Assembly (NCBI GenBank): GCA_000711775.1
Contig: ARYC01018364.1
Coordinates: forward strand, 1-64,000
DNA from: Oxytricha trifallax
Lineage: Eukaryota > Ciliophora > Spirotrichea > Sporadotrichida > Oxytrichidae
Direction: 5' to 3'
DNA length: 64,000 bases
Positions 16,624 through 28,784 of this stretch are shown in pieces. Each line of letters begins with the position of its first letter. Position 1 is the stretch's first letter. The notes beneath the pieces were generated by a model. That model ran no database searches, had not been told where the DNA came from, and was given only the letters and a program-made list of their open reading frames with translations. The position numbers were made by a program, and so were the translations under genes.

Positions 16624-17019
16624 AATTAATAGTTCGAATTTGAATTAATATTATATTTACTAATCTTGCTTTACTTTTATTTTATACTTTCCAATTATTT
16701 TATTATTAAAGGTTAGATATATTTAAGTTGTCAAATAAAATTGAGTTGAAAAAATAAATTAAAAAATTAAAGTAAAGTATATTAATATGCTAAACAATTC
16801 TAATTTGTAAGTTAAAATTAAATCATGAAATTTGATAATTGAGTGAATTTATAATTAATCTATAAAATAAAATTTAATCTTATTTAATATGGGAAAGGTA
16901 ATTAACATTTCGTAAAAGTTAATAGCGCGCTTATACTCCAACTTAGATTTAAAAATACTTAAACATCCAACCCTAAAATGACATACTTTACTTACAATTA
17001 AATCTAAAGACTTACTGTT

Positions 17020-17900
17020 TTGAGCATACCTAGATCTCTTGAATATGCAAGCATCAACTCATTAATAGAAGTACATAATCAATTTCTTCAAGTCCCCATT
17101 TACAATTGTTAAAGCCGCACTTAGACTTCCTTACTTCTAGTCAGACTCTTGAATCTTCAAAACATCTATCGTTACTTAATACATGCAAGATGCTTCACAG
17201 ATAATATCCTCATAAGCAACTAAGCCCATCCAAACTTGACCAGATATATTAAAGGAGGGGAATCAAATATAAAGTAATGAGGAGTAACTATCGTATATCT
17301 GCTCAAAAGTAATAGCTAATATTCAACCAATAAAAAGAATATTATTAAGATCTTTTTGATTTAATAAATCAAGGCTATAAAATAATTTATATGGATGAGA
17401 CAATATTCAAGCCGCACTCGATAACAAGAAGATCATGGGCACATAAATATTAAAATTAAGTCCTCCTTAAAGATGGATTGAGCGTCAAGACATAATCAGC
17501 GATAGTGTATATTAATTAGTAAAGATGGGCTTGAGTCTTTCTTAATTAGATAAAAATCTATTAAAAAACAAGATATAATTGACAGTTTGGATTGAATTGT
17601 CGATAAAAATAAGGAACATAAACTTGCTATTTTTATGGATATTTTACGTGCCCATCATAGCAAGGAAGTCAAGCCGAAATTTGCTGATAATAATATCAAA
17701 ATAGTATACAACGCTCCCTATTCCTCTGTGTTTAATTGTATAGAAGAAATATTCTCAAGGGTTAAACAAAGGTACATAAATAAAATAATAAGTATGGAAT
17801 TTATGTTCTCCAAAAAAAGCTCATTACGATTATTTTATAAAGCCTAGAAAAATTGAAATAAATGACTGTATTAGAACTTAAATAAGGCATATATAGAAAA
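17020..17900 (+). pseudogene. TBE-like DDE transposase (Tc1/mariner/IS630-type), decayed
   Basis: The catalytic triad is visible: first Asp in IIYMDETIFKPHS (~17395), second Asp in AIFMDILRAHH (~17637), and Glu in NAPYSSVFNCIEEIFSRVK (~17745). The same spacing occurs in the TBE 42-kDa transposase at 24.8-25.8 kb (FVDNLSVHK, PYSPQFNGIELYW). A TGA interrupts SLD-IVDKN near 17597, at a position occupied by Gln in the other copy. Confidence 0.8.
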
Positions 17901-18219
17901 TGAAATAAGTCATAGATTAGTGAAAAAAAGAGGGACATAATTTAATTAATTTATGTTACTAATTAATTAAGCTTAATCGCTCACATTTAATTTCCATGTA
18001 ATCTCTTTGGTAATGGAGAGATCATTACATTTTATTCCTCTCTCATTTCTTTATCTCCTGGTCGTTATTACTTTGACTCCTCAATATAGAAGTTTTTGTA
18101 GTTCTTGACTTGTTCAAATCGCTTTCGTTTCTTATTAACCCTTCTTGGTTTAGACTTGATTTTTAGCAACAATAGGGCTTTCCCCTTTCGCTCTACAAAA
18201 TGTTATAAAATACATTCTT

Positions 18220-18640
18220 ACTTGATAAGTATGGTCTTCCTAAAGTTGTTACAAGAAGTCAGGGCTGAATAAAATCTAATCGCCTTTCTGTTCTTCCTGG
18301 GATACATAATTTCTAAGCTTATGTTGCAGTCTAACAGTCTCTTCCAGGTATTCTTAGGATAATGTCCCCAGAACTCCAAAGAAAAACCTTTGTCAGGCAA
18401 CTCTCCAGCATCCTCATAATAGTTGAGATGCTCCAGAATAACTTTATCGTCCTTAACTTGGTTGAAGATGGATTGAACTGAAAGCTCTTGGTTGTTAGGA
18501 ATGTTGATGCTCTATATTGCTACTGACCTTATCAAATGCTTCTTGCCTTGCAGGACGTCTTTGATAAATCTCATTTCGGCCTTTTTGTAAGGTGGCATGT
18601 AAAAGCCACCTGCTTGGTTAAGAAAAATTAAACTTACAAT
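18220..18640 (-). pseudogene. Possible second-gene (22-kDa position) remnant of the decayed element
   Basis: An open frame includes PDKGFSLEFWGHYPKNTW and LEIMYPRKNRKAIRF. I do not recognise it by sequence. Its place and orientation between transposase and zinc finger/kinase gene match the 22-kDa gene of TBEs. Confidence 0.4.
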
Positions 18641-19726
18641 TGAACTTTAGGTAATTATACCAGTCATGCTTGGAACTTAGCCTGCCTTCTAGAATCCTAG
18701 CATCTATTAATTATAGGCTTTACTACTGATAGCGATTCTAGTTTAAATTTTCCATATTGTTAAGAAAGAACTCTTTAGTATTTAATAATTAATAGTTAGG
18801 CTTACATTTCTTCTATACTAAATATCTATTGGCCTAGAGGACTTAATCATAACTTTTTATTGGAGGCCTATAAATATTACGCAATCGCACTTTTCTAAGG
18901 GAACATAAGTCTATGTCGTCCTGTTTTTTTTTCAAAGTCTAAGTGGAATTTGTTTGATTCCTAAAATTTTACTATTAAATACATAAAGCATTCTTTCATA
19001 TTGAATACTAAATATCTTGTCAATTTAATAGGAACATAAATAGTTAAGTTATGTACATAGTTACATAAATTTCAAGTTTTTGTAATATACCTAAAAACTC
19101 AATTAAAATAAAGGGACTTAATATATATACTTTAAGTATATTACATAAATTTTTAATTCATGTAACCCTTCAATTAAATATTTAATTTATGTTCCCCTTA
19201 TTAAGTATAAAAAGTAATTAAAAATTGAGATAAATTAAATGAAATAAAACTTTATTCAGTAATAAATATGTCAAATAAAAACTAACCCTTTGTCAATGAG
19301 GTTTCAGCTTTCGATGATGAATAAGCCATTGATGATCAACCAGGGGAGCAAGAAAATAATGAAAGCAGCAGTCTTTCTGCCGTCAGCATTGACCCTAATG
19401 ACTACAAGTAATCCTAGGAGTATATTCAATTGTGGCAAAGATGGACATTTAGAAAAGGCTAAAGATTTCAAAACACAGATCGTCATCCTAATAAGTTAAT
19501 AGAATATGAGGTCTGCAATCAAGTGTATACTCCCAAGGAGTTAACTCGTCACAAACCATCACATGAAAGATAGAAATGGAAGTTTGTGCAACTTAAGACA
19601 GAGGGTACTTATAAATGTAACATTTGCAAAGCCCTTAATCTAAAATTCAATAGCTCAGAAAAACTAAAACTTCATCTTGTATCTCATAAACTCATTGAAC
19701 TTGAAGATGCCCACTATCCTTCTATA

Positions 19727-19758
19727 GTAAGTATTAATTATTTTTTAATGAATTTTAG
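19727..19758 (+). other. Putative 32-bp spliceosomal intron in the zinc finger gene
   Basis: GTAAGT at the 5' end and TTTTAG at the 3' end, AT-rich inside, immediately after the second zinc finger. Inferred from splice signals only. Confidence 0.45.
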
Positions 19759-20864
19759 TTGATTTAGCAAATTAAATAGCTTCATTAAATTTCTCAGCCT
19801 TAAACGACTCAATGCAACGACAAAAATGTGATAAACTTTAAGAAAATGATAGACTTAATGGAGAAAGCAAAGTATGATTCCGAAGAGGATGAATTCCAGT
19901 TTGTTGGTCTAGCTAATACTAAAGAAATACATGCAATCCTCGAAGAAGATAAGAATGACTCAGAATCTTAGCAAAAGGTTTAATTAAGCATAACTTAAAA
20001 GATCTATCCAAAATTAGACCTAATGATTAAAGAAGCAAAGAGATCTGACTACTTCAGCAATTGTTCATCTGATACTATAGCTTAAAAAGGCCTCGACTTC
20101 TAACATCACCTGAGGGAATATGAAGAATTCAAACACGCTTAAACTTCTCTACTAAAACTTCAAATTCCTAGATATCAGCAGATTCTTAAAGTTCAAATAT
20201 GTTGACTAAATTCACAAACTTATCCTTTAAGATGAGAAAATTATTATTTAGACTTTTGGATTTAAAGTTACATTAAAGGATCTTATACTTGTTAAACCAA
20301 GATATAAGTAAACCAGGACAGCAATGCTACATTTATTCTAAGCAGTATCAGAGTTACATAGTAACATTGTCTATGAATTTATAGAAATTAATTTTAATTT
20401 AAAAGTATATTTAAACAGAAAATAATTACTTATACCTATATTAAAAATGGATCAGAAAGATCCCAAGAAATTACCCATATTAAGGTCGGTAAAACTCTAT
20501 TTTCTCTATTAATAATCATAATACACATTTCACTCATCCACATTTACCAATATAGTGAATATTTTACTTAGTTCATGCTTTTTATATTTACACAAATACA
20601 TTTTATAGGAAATTTTAAAGCTGAAAATAAGAAATTCTCTCCTAATTTAGTGAAGGCTTGCTCTAAATTATTTTTGTCAAAACAATCATAATAAAATGTT
20701 GTTCAATGTGATTTCCACTATTAGTTCTTCGCTAAAATAGAACTTTTATGGAAAATGATATATATAAAAATTAAATAATGTATATTAATACAGTTAGCAA
20801 TTCATGGATTGTCTTTGTAACTATTCTTTTCATTATTACTCATTTTACTTATATTAATCTCTGC

Positions 20865-20868
<4 letters not shown>

Positions 20869-20897
<29 letters not shown>
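20869..20897. repeat. (TA)n microsatellite
   Basis: About 29 bases of alternating TA inside the decayed element. Confidence 0.9.
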
Positions 20898-20899
<2 letters not shown>

Positions 20900-21704
20900 A
20901 TCATTTTTTATTCAGTTGTAAATTAATTTGAACAAATAAATTCCTAATATTTTGTATTTTATCAATAATATAGTCCATCTTCATATAAACCCTGAAAATT
21001 TCATTGTATAGGACAGTAAGAATTTCAAAACTAAACTTAGTAACTTCATCAACTCAACTCATATAGGAGATTAATCATAAGTCACAAAAATCAAGAATAT
21101 CCCATATTTAGACATGAATTCGGCTAGATACTGGAAAGCTGGGGATTATAATTGGGACATTTATTCACTAATAGTTGTTGTGTTTGAATTTCACATTGGC
21201 TAAAGTTTTCAACAAAAGTCAAAACAAACATCTAGTGCATTGATATGATGAGAGAATACAGTAACGACAGAGACACACCAAAATAATTAAAAGGATTAAT
21301 AAATTTAATAGTGAAGGCTAAGAAGAACCTACCTACCATAAATATCATTAGTAAATGGGCTTTCGAGTTCCTAAAGCATTGAAATTAATTTCATTTTAAT
21401 TATAAATTTACTCAATTCTAAAATTTTATGAATGCAATATATATGGAATTGTACACAGCATAAAGAATATATTTTAAAGGTAAACTAAAAATTTAAGGTA
21501 TAATTAATATAATTTAATAACTATTTTTTACTCTGTAGAATAGGATGACATTAATTTATAATAAATAAATAAAAATCTTTTTAATCTGATGCATTATTAA
21601 ATTGAAATCAAAAATTAAATAAGTTATGTATTTTAGGAAAATTTAGAATTAAATGCAGTTAATTGATTAGTAAATCCAAAATATTGATAAATGAAAAATA
21701 CTGT

Positions 21705-21936
21705 GACTTTAACAAATTATTTTATTTTTGTCGCACAATATATTTTCATAGTCGCTGGTGGGTGCGTGTCATTGCTTGGAAGAGCCCGCAAGTATGCTAG
21801 TCTTGCTTACCATCATTTGAAAGATTAGAAACTCGCAAGTAAGCTACTTTTGCAGGCCATCATTTGAATCAAAGAAAAACATAAAGAAAAAAGCTCAGGT
21901 ACAAAGCCCATCACGTTGACAAATTGTTTCAATAAT
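21705..21936. repeat. Satellite units left of the TBE insertion
   Basis: It shares ATTATTTTATTTTTGTCGCA, GAGCCCGCAAG and CATCATTTGAATCA blocks with 25909-27500. The TBE interrupts the array here, after TTGTTTCAATAAT. Confidence 0.8.
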
Positions 21937-22101
21937 AATCAAAACCCCAAAACCCTTTCAGTAGTTTGATTGAGTTTTTGATTGATAAAAGTAGACTATT
22001 AGTGCATACTTTATTAGGGTTTTTAATAGGGTTTATGTAGGGGTTTAGGGTTATAATGTAATGTAAATAAGTGTGTAATACAAGTGTTTTATTTTTATTA
22101 T

Positions 22102-23297
22102 TCACTCAAACAGTACTTTGGCATCATGAGGTAGCTTTCTAAACTTTATTTCTCCTATCCAACTTACAATTTAGTCTATTGTATGGTCAGCTCTGTGATT
22201 AGGCTTAATAATTATCTAATCAGCCATATCTTTCATTCTACCTTTTATCTTATTCTAGTAAGCTTCAACTCTCTATGATCTATTGAAATCTATTATTACT
22301 ACTTTGAGAGGTGAAAAGTCAAGTATATTCTCAGGCTTCAAATCTCTATGAACATAACCAAGAGTGTGCAGCTCCTCAATGCCTTTGCAAACATTTGTAA
22401 GAATAAGAGGAAACTACTTTAGTATCCTTTAATCTTAAATGTAGTCTCTTAATGTCATTTAGTACAGAGGAAGACGAAAAGCTACATGATCTTGAGAAAG
22501 AAGATAGCATCGAGCTTTATTATAAATCTGCACTATATATCTCTTGACTTCGTAAGTGCTTGTATTCATTTACGAATTCCATTTGATACTTGTCATCGCA
22601 TTTGAAGTAGCTGAACGGATATATCTTGTATGCGAACTACTTATCTGTTATGACTTTCTTCTCAAATTTATCCTCAAGGATAAGATAACTTTCTTTACAC
22701 TCTTTAAGGTCAATTATATTCAATATTGTAAGTTTAAGTGCATGCATATTAAGAGTGATTTTTACTATCTCTGATGCTGGGAGGTTTCTTACTACTTTAA
22801 TAAGTTTATTTTCTTTCTTTGCTCTTTGTTCCAAAGTTTCTAAAGGGTCTCTTGGCTTTCTTTTTTAAAGGAAGACCTCACCTGTCTCTGGATCTATTAC
22901 TTCAAACTTCTTGCCATGATGGTTTTATAGATGAACTTTTAGATCCCTTGAATGATTGTATTACTTATTGCAGTAAGGGCAGAAATATTTTCCATCTATC
23001 TTATCAAGCTTAAGATAGAGCTTGGCTCTTGTTAGAATGCTGCTCTAAGATATGACGCTTAAGAGCAGATTTATAAGTGAAGTTCTTCTCACACTCTTCA
23101 CATAAATGTAATGCTTTTATTTCTTTTTTCTCTTCCTCCTCTTCAACCATTTTCATTGGAACTTCGCATTAAATTTCTAAGCTCTGCATTTCTATTTAAC
23201 AACTAAATTGCTATTCAAAGTCTGATACCTAATGTTAGAAAATTTTAGGTTCGTACTAGGCAGAGGCATCGCATGTCTTAATTTTCATTTGATTCAT
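22102..23297 (-). pseudogene. TBE 57-kDa protein (C2H2 zinc fingers + kinase-like domain), frame-broken
   Basis: The start is the ATG at 23295-23297. An acidic stretch precedes finger 1 (LCEECEKNFTYKSALKRHILEQH); finger 2 (YFCPYCNKQYNHSRDLKVHLQNHH) lies in another frame, so a one-base shift sits near 23040. A second shift near 22510 leads to the kinase-like part with GYVHRDLKPENIL (catalytic loop) and VVIIDFN (DFG position changed to DFN). The end is KFRKLPHDAKVLFE before TGA at 22102-22104. A DIWALAV-like subdomain seen in the two other copies was not found here, suggesting an internal deletion. Confidence 0.8.
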
Positions 23298-23926
23298 GAA
23301 AGAAAGTTTTTGCTGGCTAATGCCAAGCAATGCCGCTTTTCTAAGTAAGTTACCACTTATTTTATAATAACTATTAATAATTATACAAGCTATTTAAATT
23401 CTACCTTTAAACAAGAGTAAGAGCATATCCTCAAAGGTTTAGAGAGGTTTAGTGAGAACAGAGTACGAGACATTAGTTTTATATTTCTTAGATTTAGTGA
23501 TAAGTTATATACTAATTCATCCATTTTATTCATTAAAATGCACCTAAATGTGTTTTGTGAAGTTAGGTGGTGCTCCTAAAGCTGTTCTTGTAAATTTAAG
23601 AGGGGAGGTTATAAAATTTAATTTTTTTTAATGTACCTCCTAATACGGTTTTGAACTTTAATATAAACACCTAATTAAGTTTTAAAAAAATTAGGACCAC
23701 CACATAATTAAATTAATTATTATTAGGAGCAATTTAATGGAGAAAGTTTGATAAAAATGGAAGTCAAACTCTGAAACTTGGAGAAAGTTCTTGCATTTTT
23801 CTCTTACTATCTTTTTCAGGTTGACCTCCAGTTGGATCTCTTTATTTAGTAGTAAAACTTTAGTTAGTTTAGAATGGATATCCATAATTTTAAATTTCAT
23901 AAACATTTATAGAAACTGGAAGTAAG

Positions 23927-24713
23927 ATGGAATCCATGAATGATGCAATGAAGAGGATATAATCTCAAGATTTAATAGGTAAATTCAGAAGTAAAGAGGA
24001 CCTCTACAGATACTTGGTATAGCAAGGTAAGTTTTCATGTATAATCAATACAATTGTTATAGTTGAACTCTTCTTGCCAACTTAGGAGGGGACAAATCTC
24101 ATTCTTAAAAGCCTTACTAAGTGAAGAGAAAAAAGCTTTTAAGTCTAATGAAATTAGGATGAAAGAGATACCTAACTACCCTGAAATCTCAGAAACAAAT
24201 CTTTATGATGATGCTATGAGTGATCCAGATGTTGCTCTCTACCTTCCATCAAAGCTGCAACACTCAAATAAGTTGCCAGAGAGAAACTTCTTCTTTGATG
24301 TTCTTGAAACTCTGAAACCTGAGTACTTAAATGAAGTTATTTAAGAAGCTCACAAGAAACGATACAGATCTCTCCTGAAGAAAAAAAGAAGAAAGGTATT
24401 AAAATAAGTGATACCTGGCTGTAGGAACTTCAAAAGCATCCTTTCATCTCAAGTAAGCTGAGTCTTCTAACTTTATAGAAAAACCTAGTACTGCTATATA
24501 CTTGATGAAAGAGCGCAGCAAATTAAACAGAGAGAGAAAGTCTCAAGTAAAGCATGAATTGAGTAAGAAACTCTACAAAGATTTCTAAAAGCCAGACGAG
24601 ATGAACATAGATGCAGGAGCTGGCACTAAGAGAAGAAACATGGCCCAAGCAAGCCTTAAGAGAAAGAAAAGAAAGAGAAGCCAAATCCCTTTACGGGCAA
24701 ATTTAATATGTGA
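23927..24713 (+). CDS. TBE 22-kDa protein gene, with frame breaks
   Basis: The frame begins MESMNDAMKRIQSQDLIGKF and continues SKEDLYRYLVQQ. A candidate 36-bp intron (24027-24062, GTAAGT...TATAG) follows. The downstream part is in another frame (FLKALLSEEKKAF, LYDDAMSDPDVALYLPSK) and after one more shift ends NIDAGAGTKRR ... KPNPFTGKFNM with TGA at 24711-24713. Function of the TBE 22-kDa protein is unknown; the basic C terminus suggests nucleic-acid binding (inference). Confidence 0.65.
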
Positions 24714-24758
24714 AATTATTCATTCGTTAAAATCTAATACTTATTTATAAACACAAAA

Positions 24759-25767
24759 TCACCATTCTCTTGCGCACACTTTAGCTTTCTCATCACTGAC
24801 TCTCTTAGCAGCACTCTTAATAAAATCGACTGTATCTATCTTTAAATCATGCATCAGATGGTAGAGCAGCAATTTCTTATAATGGCCTTTCAATAACCCC
24901 AATATAATTCAATTCCATTGAACTAAGGGCTGTAAGGAACATTAAATACAGGTGTTATATTTAGCCTTTCATATTCTGTCCTTGAGTCTTTAGTTTTATG
25001 AACTGACAAGTTATCTACAAACAGAATAATCTCTTAGTCGGCGTACTTATCTCTGAGTTATTGCAAGAACTTTATGTATTATTCGGTCTTTATTGAACGA
25101 GGGTGAATAACATAAGTCGAGAGGCCACTATCTTCACTTATTCCACCAAGAATAGCATGAGTTACACCTTAACCTTTTAGTAATATACTTCTATATTAAT
25201 ATACCTCTTGTACCAAGACCTTGATATAAAGGTATTGAATGTAAATACTGCCTCATCAGCATGTATGAACTTTATATTATCCTCTTAAGACCTCTGAATT
25301 AAATCGAATATATAATTTAAATTAATCTTATAAAATGGAACATTAAAGTCAATCACTCTCTTAATGCGATTGACTGTCTTGTAAGATATTCCGTTCTTTT
25401 TATATATGTTAGCTATCGATTAAGCAGATATGTGAAGCTCAGGAAATTGGCGATGAAACATCACAGCCCTCTAGGCCAGAGAGAAGTGAGTCCAGTATTT
25501 AAGAGTCTTATCATTAATTAAATAATCGATATGATTCTGCTAAAATTTTAAGGGTCTCTAAGGCTTAGAATTAAGATGCTATCTCTTTAAATTCAATGCT
25601 AATAGACAGTGAGACCTCACAGTTGCTGGAGATTTATGGAGTAGCCTTGCTTTAGACGTATAATTCAGAACAGGCTTGAGTTATTCACTATATTCATCAC
25701 ATCCATATCGCAACTTAAACAATAAATCTATATACTCACTGTCATAAACTGACCCCAAACCTCGCAT
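24759..25767 (-). CDS. TBE 42-kDa DDE transposase
   Basis: The ATG at 25765-25767 (MRGLGSVYDSEYIDLL) leads into a helix-turn-helix-rich N-terminal half, then DDE residues: Asp in FIHADEAVFTF, Asp in ILFVDNLSVHKTK, Glu in FNGIELYWG, with the Tc1/mariner-like D(34)E spacing. The stop is TGA at 24759-24761 after VCAREW. A break near 25200, with a GTATAT...TACTAAAAG stretch that could be a ~31-bp intron, and a one-base indel after ELYWG (~24885) must be resolved. TBE transposases have been implicated in macronuclear genome rearrangement. Confidence 0.85.
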
Positions 25768-25908
25768 ATACTCACTTAAAATACTAATATTCAAACATTA
25801 AACCCCTACATAAACCCTATTAAAACCCTGATAAAGTATGCACTAATAGTCTACTTTTATTAATCAAAATTTCAATCAAACAACTGAAAGGGTTTTGGGG
25901 TTTTGAGT

Positions 25909-27500
25909 GTGCTTATATCAAATTATTTTATTTTTGTCGCACTATATATTTTCATATTCGTTGGTCGCCATGTGAAATTGCTAGGATTAGCCCGCAAGAT
26001 TGCTACTCTTGATTGCTAGCATTTGGATCCATGGAAATTCGCAAAGATTATACTCTTGCACGCCATAATTTGAATCAAAAGAATAAATAAAAGGCTCAAA
26101 TATATAACCACGTCATGTTTGAGAATTGTTTGAATAATGACATCACTTATTCAAAATTACTACAATTTTGCCACATAATAATTTCTCAATTTAGATGGTC
26201 TACGTGTACCATTGCTCTCATGATGGCGCAAGAATGTTACTCTTACTCAATATCATTTGAATCATAGGAAAACATAAAGAAACTTGATGAGAGACAAAAC
26301 CACGCCATCTTAGAAAATTGTATTTAAAATGACATCACTTTTACATATTATAATACTTATGTCACACATTATATTTTTGATGTCACTGGTCGGCGTTTCT
26401 CATTAGTTGGGTGAGCCCGCAAGTATGCTTTTCTTGCTTGCTATAATTAGAATCATTGGAGACTCGTTAGTATGCTTCTCATGCCACAATTTGAATCATA
26501 GGATTACATAAAAAATAATGCTCAGGGACAAAACCATGTTATATGAGAAAATTGTTTGGAAAATGCAATATCTTTTTCATAATTACATATATTTTCCGAA
26601 TAATAATTTCTTAAGGTTATTGGTCAGTGTGTGCCAATGCTCACATGTAGTCGTTAATATGTTATTGTTCCTTAATATTATAAAATCAAAGGTAATTAAA
26701 TAGAAAAATTATCAGGACAAAACCACGTCATGTTAGTAAATTATTTTCAAAATGCAAATATTTTTTCAAAATTACTTTAATTTTGACGAATAATAATTTC
26801 TTAAGGTATCTAATCGGATTGAGCATATGCTATCAAGAAGAAGCAAGTATTTTTTTCTTGCATGAAATAAAGAAACATGGTCAGAAATAAAACTACATCA
26901 CCTTAGAAAATTGTTTTGCAAAATGGACGACAACGAAACACAACTTGGTAATTTCATCTGCTTTGTCATATCATTAAAGTTTTTACATCAATAAATCTAG
27001 CATAAAAGATCATAAGAAGTCTTAAATATCAAGTTGTGATACATATTTGTTTGATTTTTGGCTCATCGATTGCAATAACGACAAAATAAACTCTAAATTT
27101 ATTGAGTAAATTAAGATTTACGTATAATAAATTTCAATTTTGAAAGAATGCTACTCTTCCCATCATTTGAATCATAGTAATACATAAAGAAACATGATCA
27201 TTGACAAAACTACGACACCTTTGAAAATTGATTGTAAAATGCCATTACTTTTACAAATTTACTAAAATTTTGCAGCATAATAATTTCTAAACTTAGATGA
27301 ACCCAGAATGTTATTGCTCTCATGAGGACGCATATAATCTACTTTTCCATGCCATCATTTTAATCATATGAATAAATAAAGAAACAAGCTTAGGGACAAA
27401 ACCACATCACGTTGGAAAATTGTTTGTAAAATGCCATCACTTTTACAAATTATTATATTTTTGTCTCACAATATATTTTTGATGTGGCTGGTCAATCGTC
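25909..27500. repeat. ~190-bp satellite array right of the TBE
   Basis: Diverged tandem units recur with the phase marker GAAAATTGTTT..AAAATG at about 26121, 26307, 26544, 26735, 26908, 27218 and 27412, giving spacings of 173-237 bp plus one 310-bp gap. Each unit carries GGACAAAACCACG, AATTTTGCCACATAATAATTTCT and CATCATTTGAATCA blocks. The gap around 26930-27130 holds an insertion of unrelated sequence. Probably germline-limited satellite. Confidence 0.85.
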
Positions 27501-27600
27501 CATCGTTGCTTACTTCCTTGCTATCTTACTCGTCGTTCATCGTTGCTTCCTTTCTTGACACCTTACTCGTCGTTCATCGTTGTTTCCATTCTTACTTCCA
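27496..27600. repeat. Short minisatellite at the end of the satellite array
   Basis: Two to three ~47-bp units built around CTTACTCGTCGTTCATCGTTG occur in tandem. Confidence 0.75.
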
Positions 27601-27679
27601 TTGTAAATGTCCAATGCTGATTTTTCCTTGCTTGCGAGGTTACAAAATTTATATGTTAAATTTTGATGCTTATCACTAA

Positions 27680-28254
27680 GAATTAGAAGTTTTTCTGGCT
27701 TTTCGGCTTTTTTTTGTCAAAATGAAGTGTTGAATGACAAACGTTTTTTTATTATTATAGTTCTTATTGAATCCGATTATTTTAACTCTCTCTTTATTTA
27801 GAACTTTTAATACCTTTCTAAGCCTTAAATTATAGGGTTTTTACTCACCATTTTTTTATTAATCTTCTAATATTTATTTTTAGGAAATTTAGGCTTTATA
27901 AAAATTTATCATTTTCATTTACATTTATTGTCAAGATTAGTTTAAGATCTAATCACTACAAATTCAGAGATTGATATTGTGTTTCAATCTCGCATAATAA
28001 CACCACATTCAATACACCATTTTTAATTATTTTTTTGATTTTCCTTATATATATATATGATTTTTTTTAATGAACAAATTATACTTTAATAATAAGTAGT
28101 TCCCATTTTACCATAAAAAATACACTTTTAATTTTGATTTAAGTACTGGTTTCTGACTAGACTTAGTTTTTCGTTGAAGTCAAATACTTCTAGGGACACA
28201 TTTTTCACCACCCTCTATTAATTAAGTATCTGTCTCAATATGTCCCTCGAAACT
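27680..28254. other. AT-rich spacer
   Basis: T-rich tracts and a short (TA)n near 28050. No coding segment or inverted end recognised, although a boundary of the virus-like element should lie near here. Confidence 0.4.
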
Positions 28255-28524
28255 AACTTGTAAACATTCGTAGGACATAAATTTGCTCGCGGCACAAGGA
28301 TTGCTACTACCTTTTCAGCATCTATCCCACACTATGGCTACACTCATAAGAATCCTCAGTAAATCAATGTTCCTCCCTTGTATGATTATAATTTAGTAAA
28401 AAGACTATTCCCATAAATTAAATTTAAATATCCATAAAAATTTAATTCACAATCTATGCTCTGTGTAAAAAATAGAAATTTATTTTCTAAGAATAACGAA
28501 CAACTTCTATCGAAGAATGAATGA
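28255..28524 (+). CDS. Unrecognised ORF in the virus-like region
   Basis: This 89-codon frame ends at TGA 28522-28524 and includes GHKFARGTRIATTF and PHYGYTHKNPQQINVPP. The composition is protein-like with balanced residues, unlike chance AT-rich frames. No start codon is evident; it may be the end of a longer broken gene. Confidence 0.35.
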
Positions 28525-28784
28525 AAACCTTAATGGTTTTATTAAAGTAAGTACTGAATCAATTACTCTATTGAAGTAAATAGAAATCTCATATTATTAT
28601 AATCAATCTATTGAGTAAAGAATTATTTAACTATGAAAAAGATTGATAATGCTATAAAGACCCATCACAATTTTCATATGAAAGATTGATATTGATTATC
28701 AAAATATTAATCACCTTCTTATTGATTTTATAGTCTACCTGACCGTTAGAAATTAATATATTAATAACAGAGCAACCGTTACCA

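Larger units (their letters stand above)
19268..21400 (+). pseudogene. TBE 57-kDa-like zinc finger/kinase protein, decayed
   Basis: The ATG at 19268 opens an acidic N terminus, then a degenerate finger (VCNQVYTPKELTRHKPSH) and a good C2H2 finger (YKCNICKALNL...LKLHLVSH). A GTAAGT...TTTTAG intron candidate lies at 19727-19758. After frame breaks, a kinase-like C-terminal part remains (PYLDMNSARYW, then NWDIYSLIVVVFEF, ~21105-21195), equivalent to DIWALAVIIIE in the TBE at the left window edge. Confidence 0.7.
16930..21600 (+). mobile_element. Decayed TBE-related transposon without telomeric ends
   Basis: The three TBE gene types occur here in reversed order relative to the element at 22-26 kb: transposase (+), a second gene (-), zinc finger/kinase gene (+). 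TIRs with C4A4 repeats were not found; only a weak resemblance (AAATACTTAAACATCCAACCCTA near 16950) remains at the left. Limits are approximate. In-frame TGA and frame breaks indicate an old copy. Confidence 0.7.
21940..25905. mobile_element. Nearly complete telomere-bearing element (TBE), 3966 bp
   Basis: Both ends carry C4A4/G4T4 telomere-like repeats (21940-21955 and 25890-25905), followed by inverted terminal repeats that include TAGACTATTAGTGCATACTT. Size is near the ~4.1 kb reported for TBE1. Gene order 57 kDa (-), 22 kDa (+), 42-kDa transposase (-) is that of TBEs. Flanking triplets are AAT (21937-21939) and AGT (25906-25908), agreeing with an ANT target but not identical. Each gene has at least one frame break, so this copy is probably not fully active. 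Confidence 0.93.
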
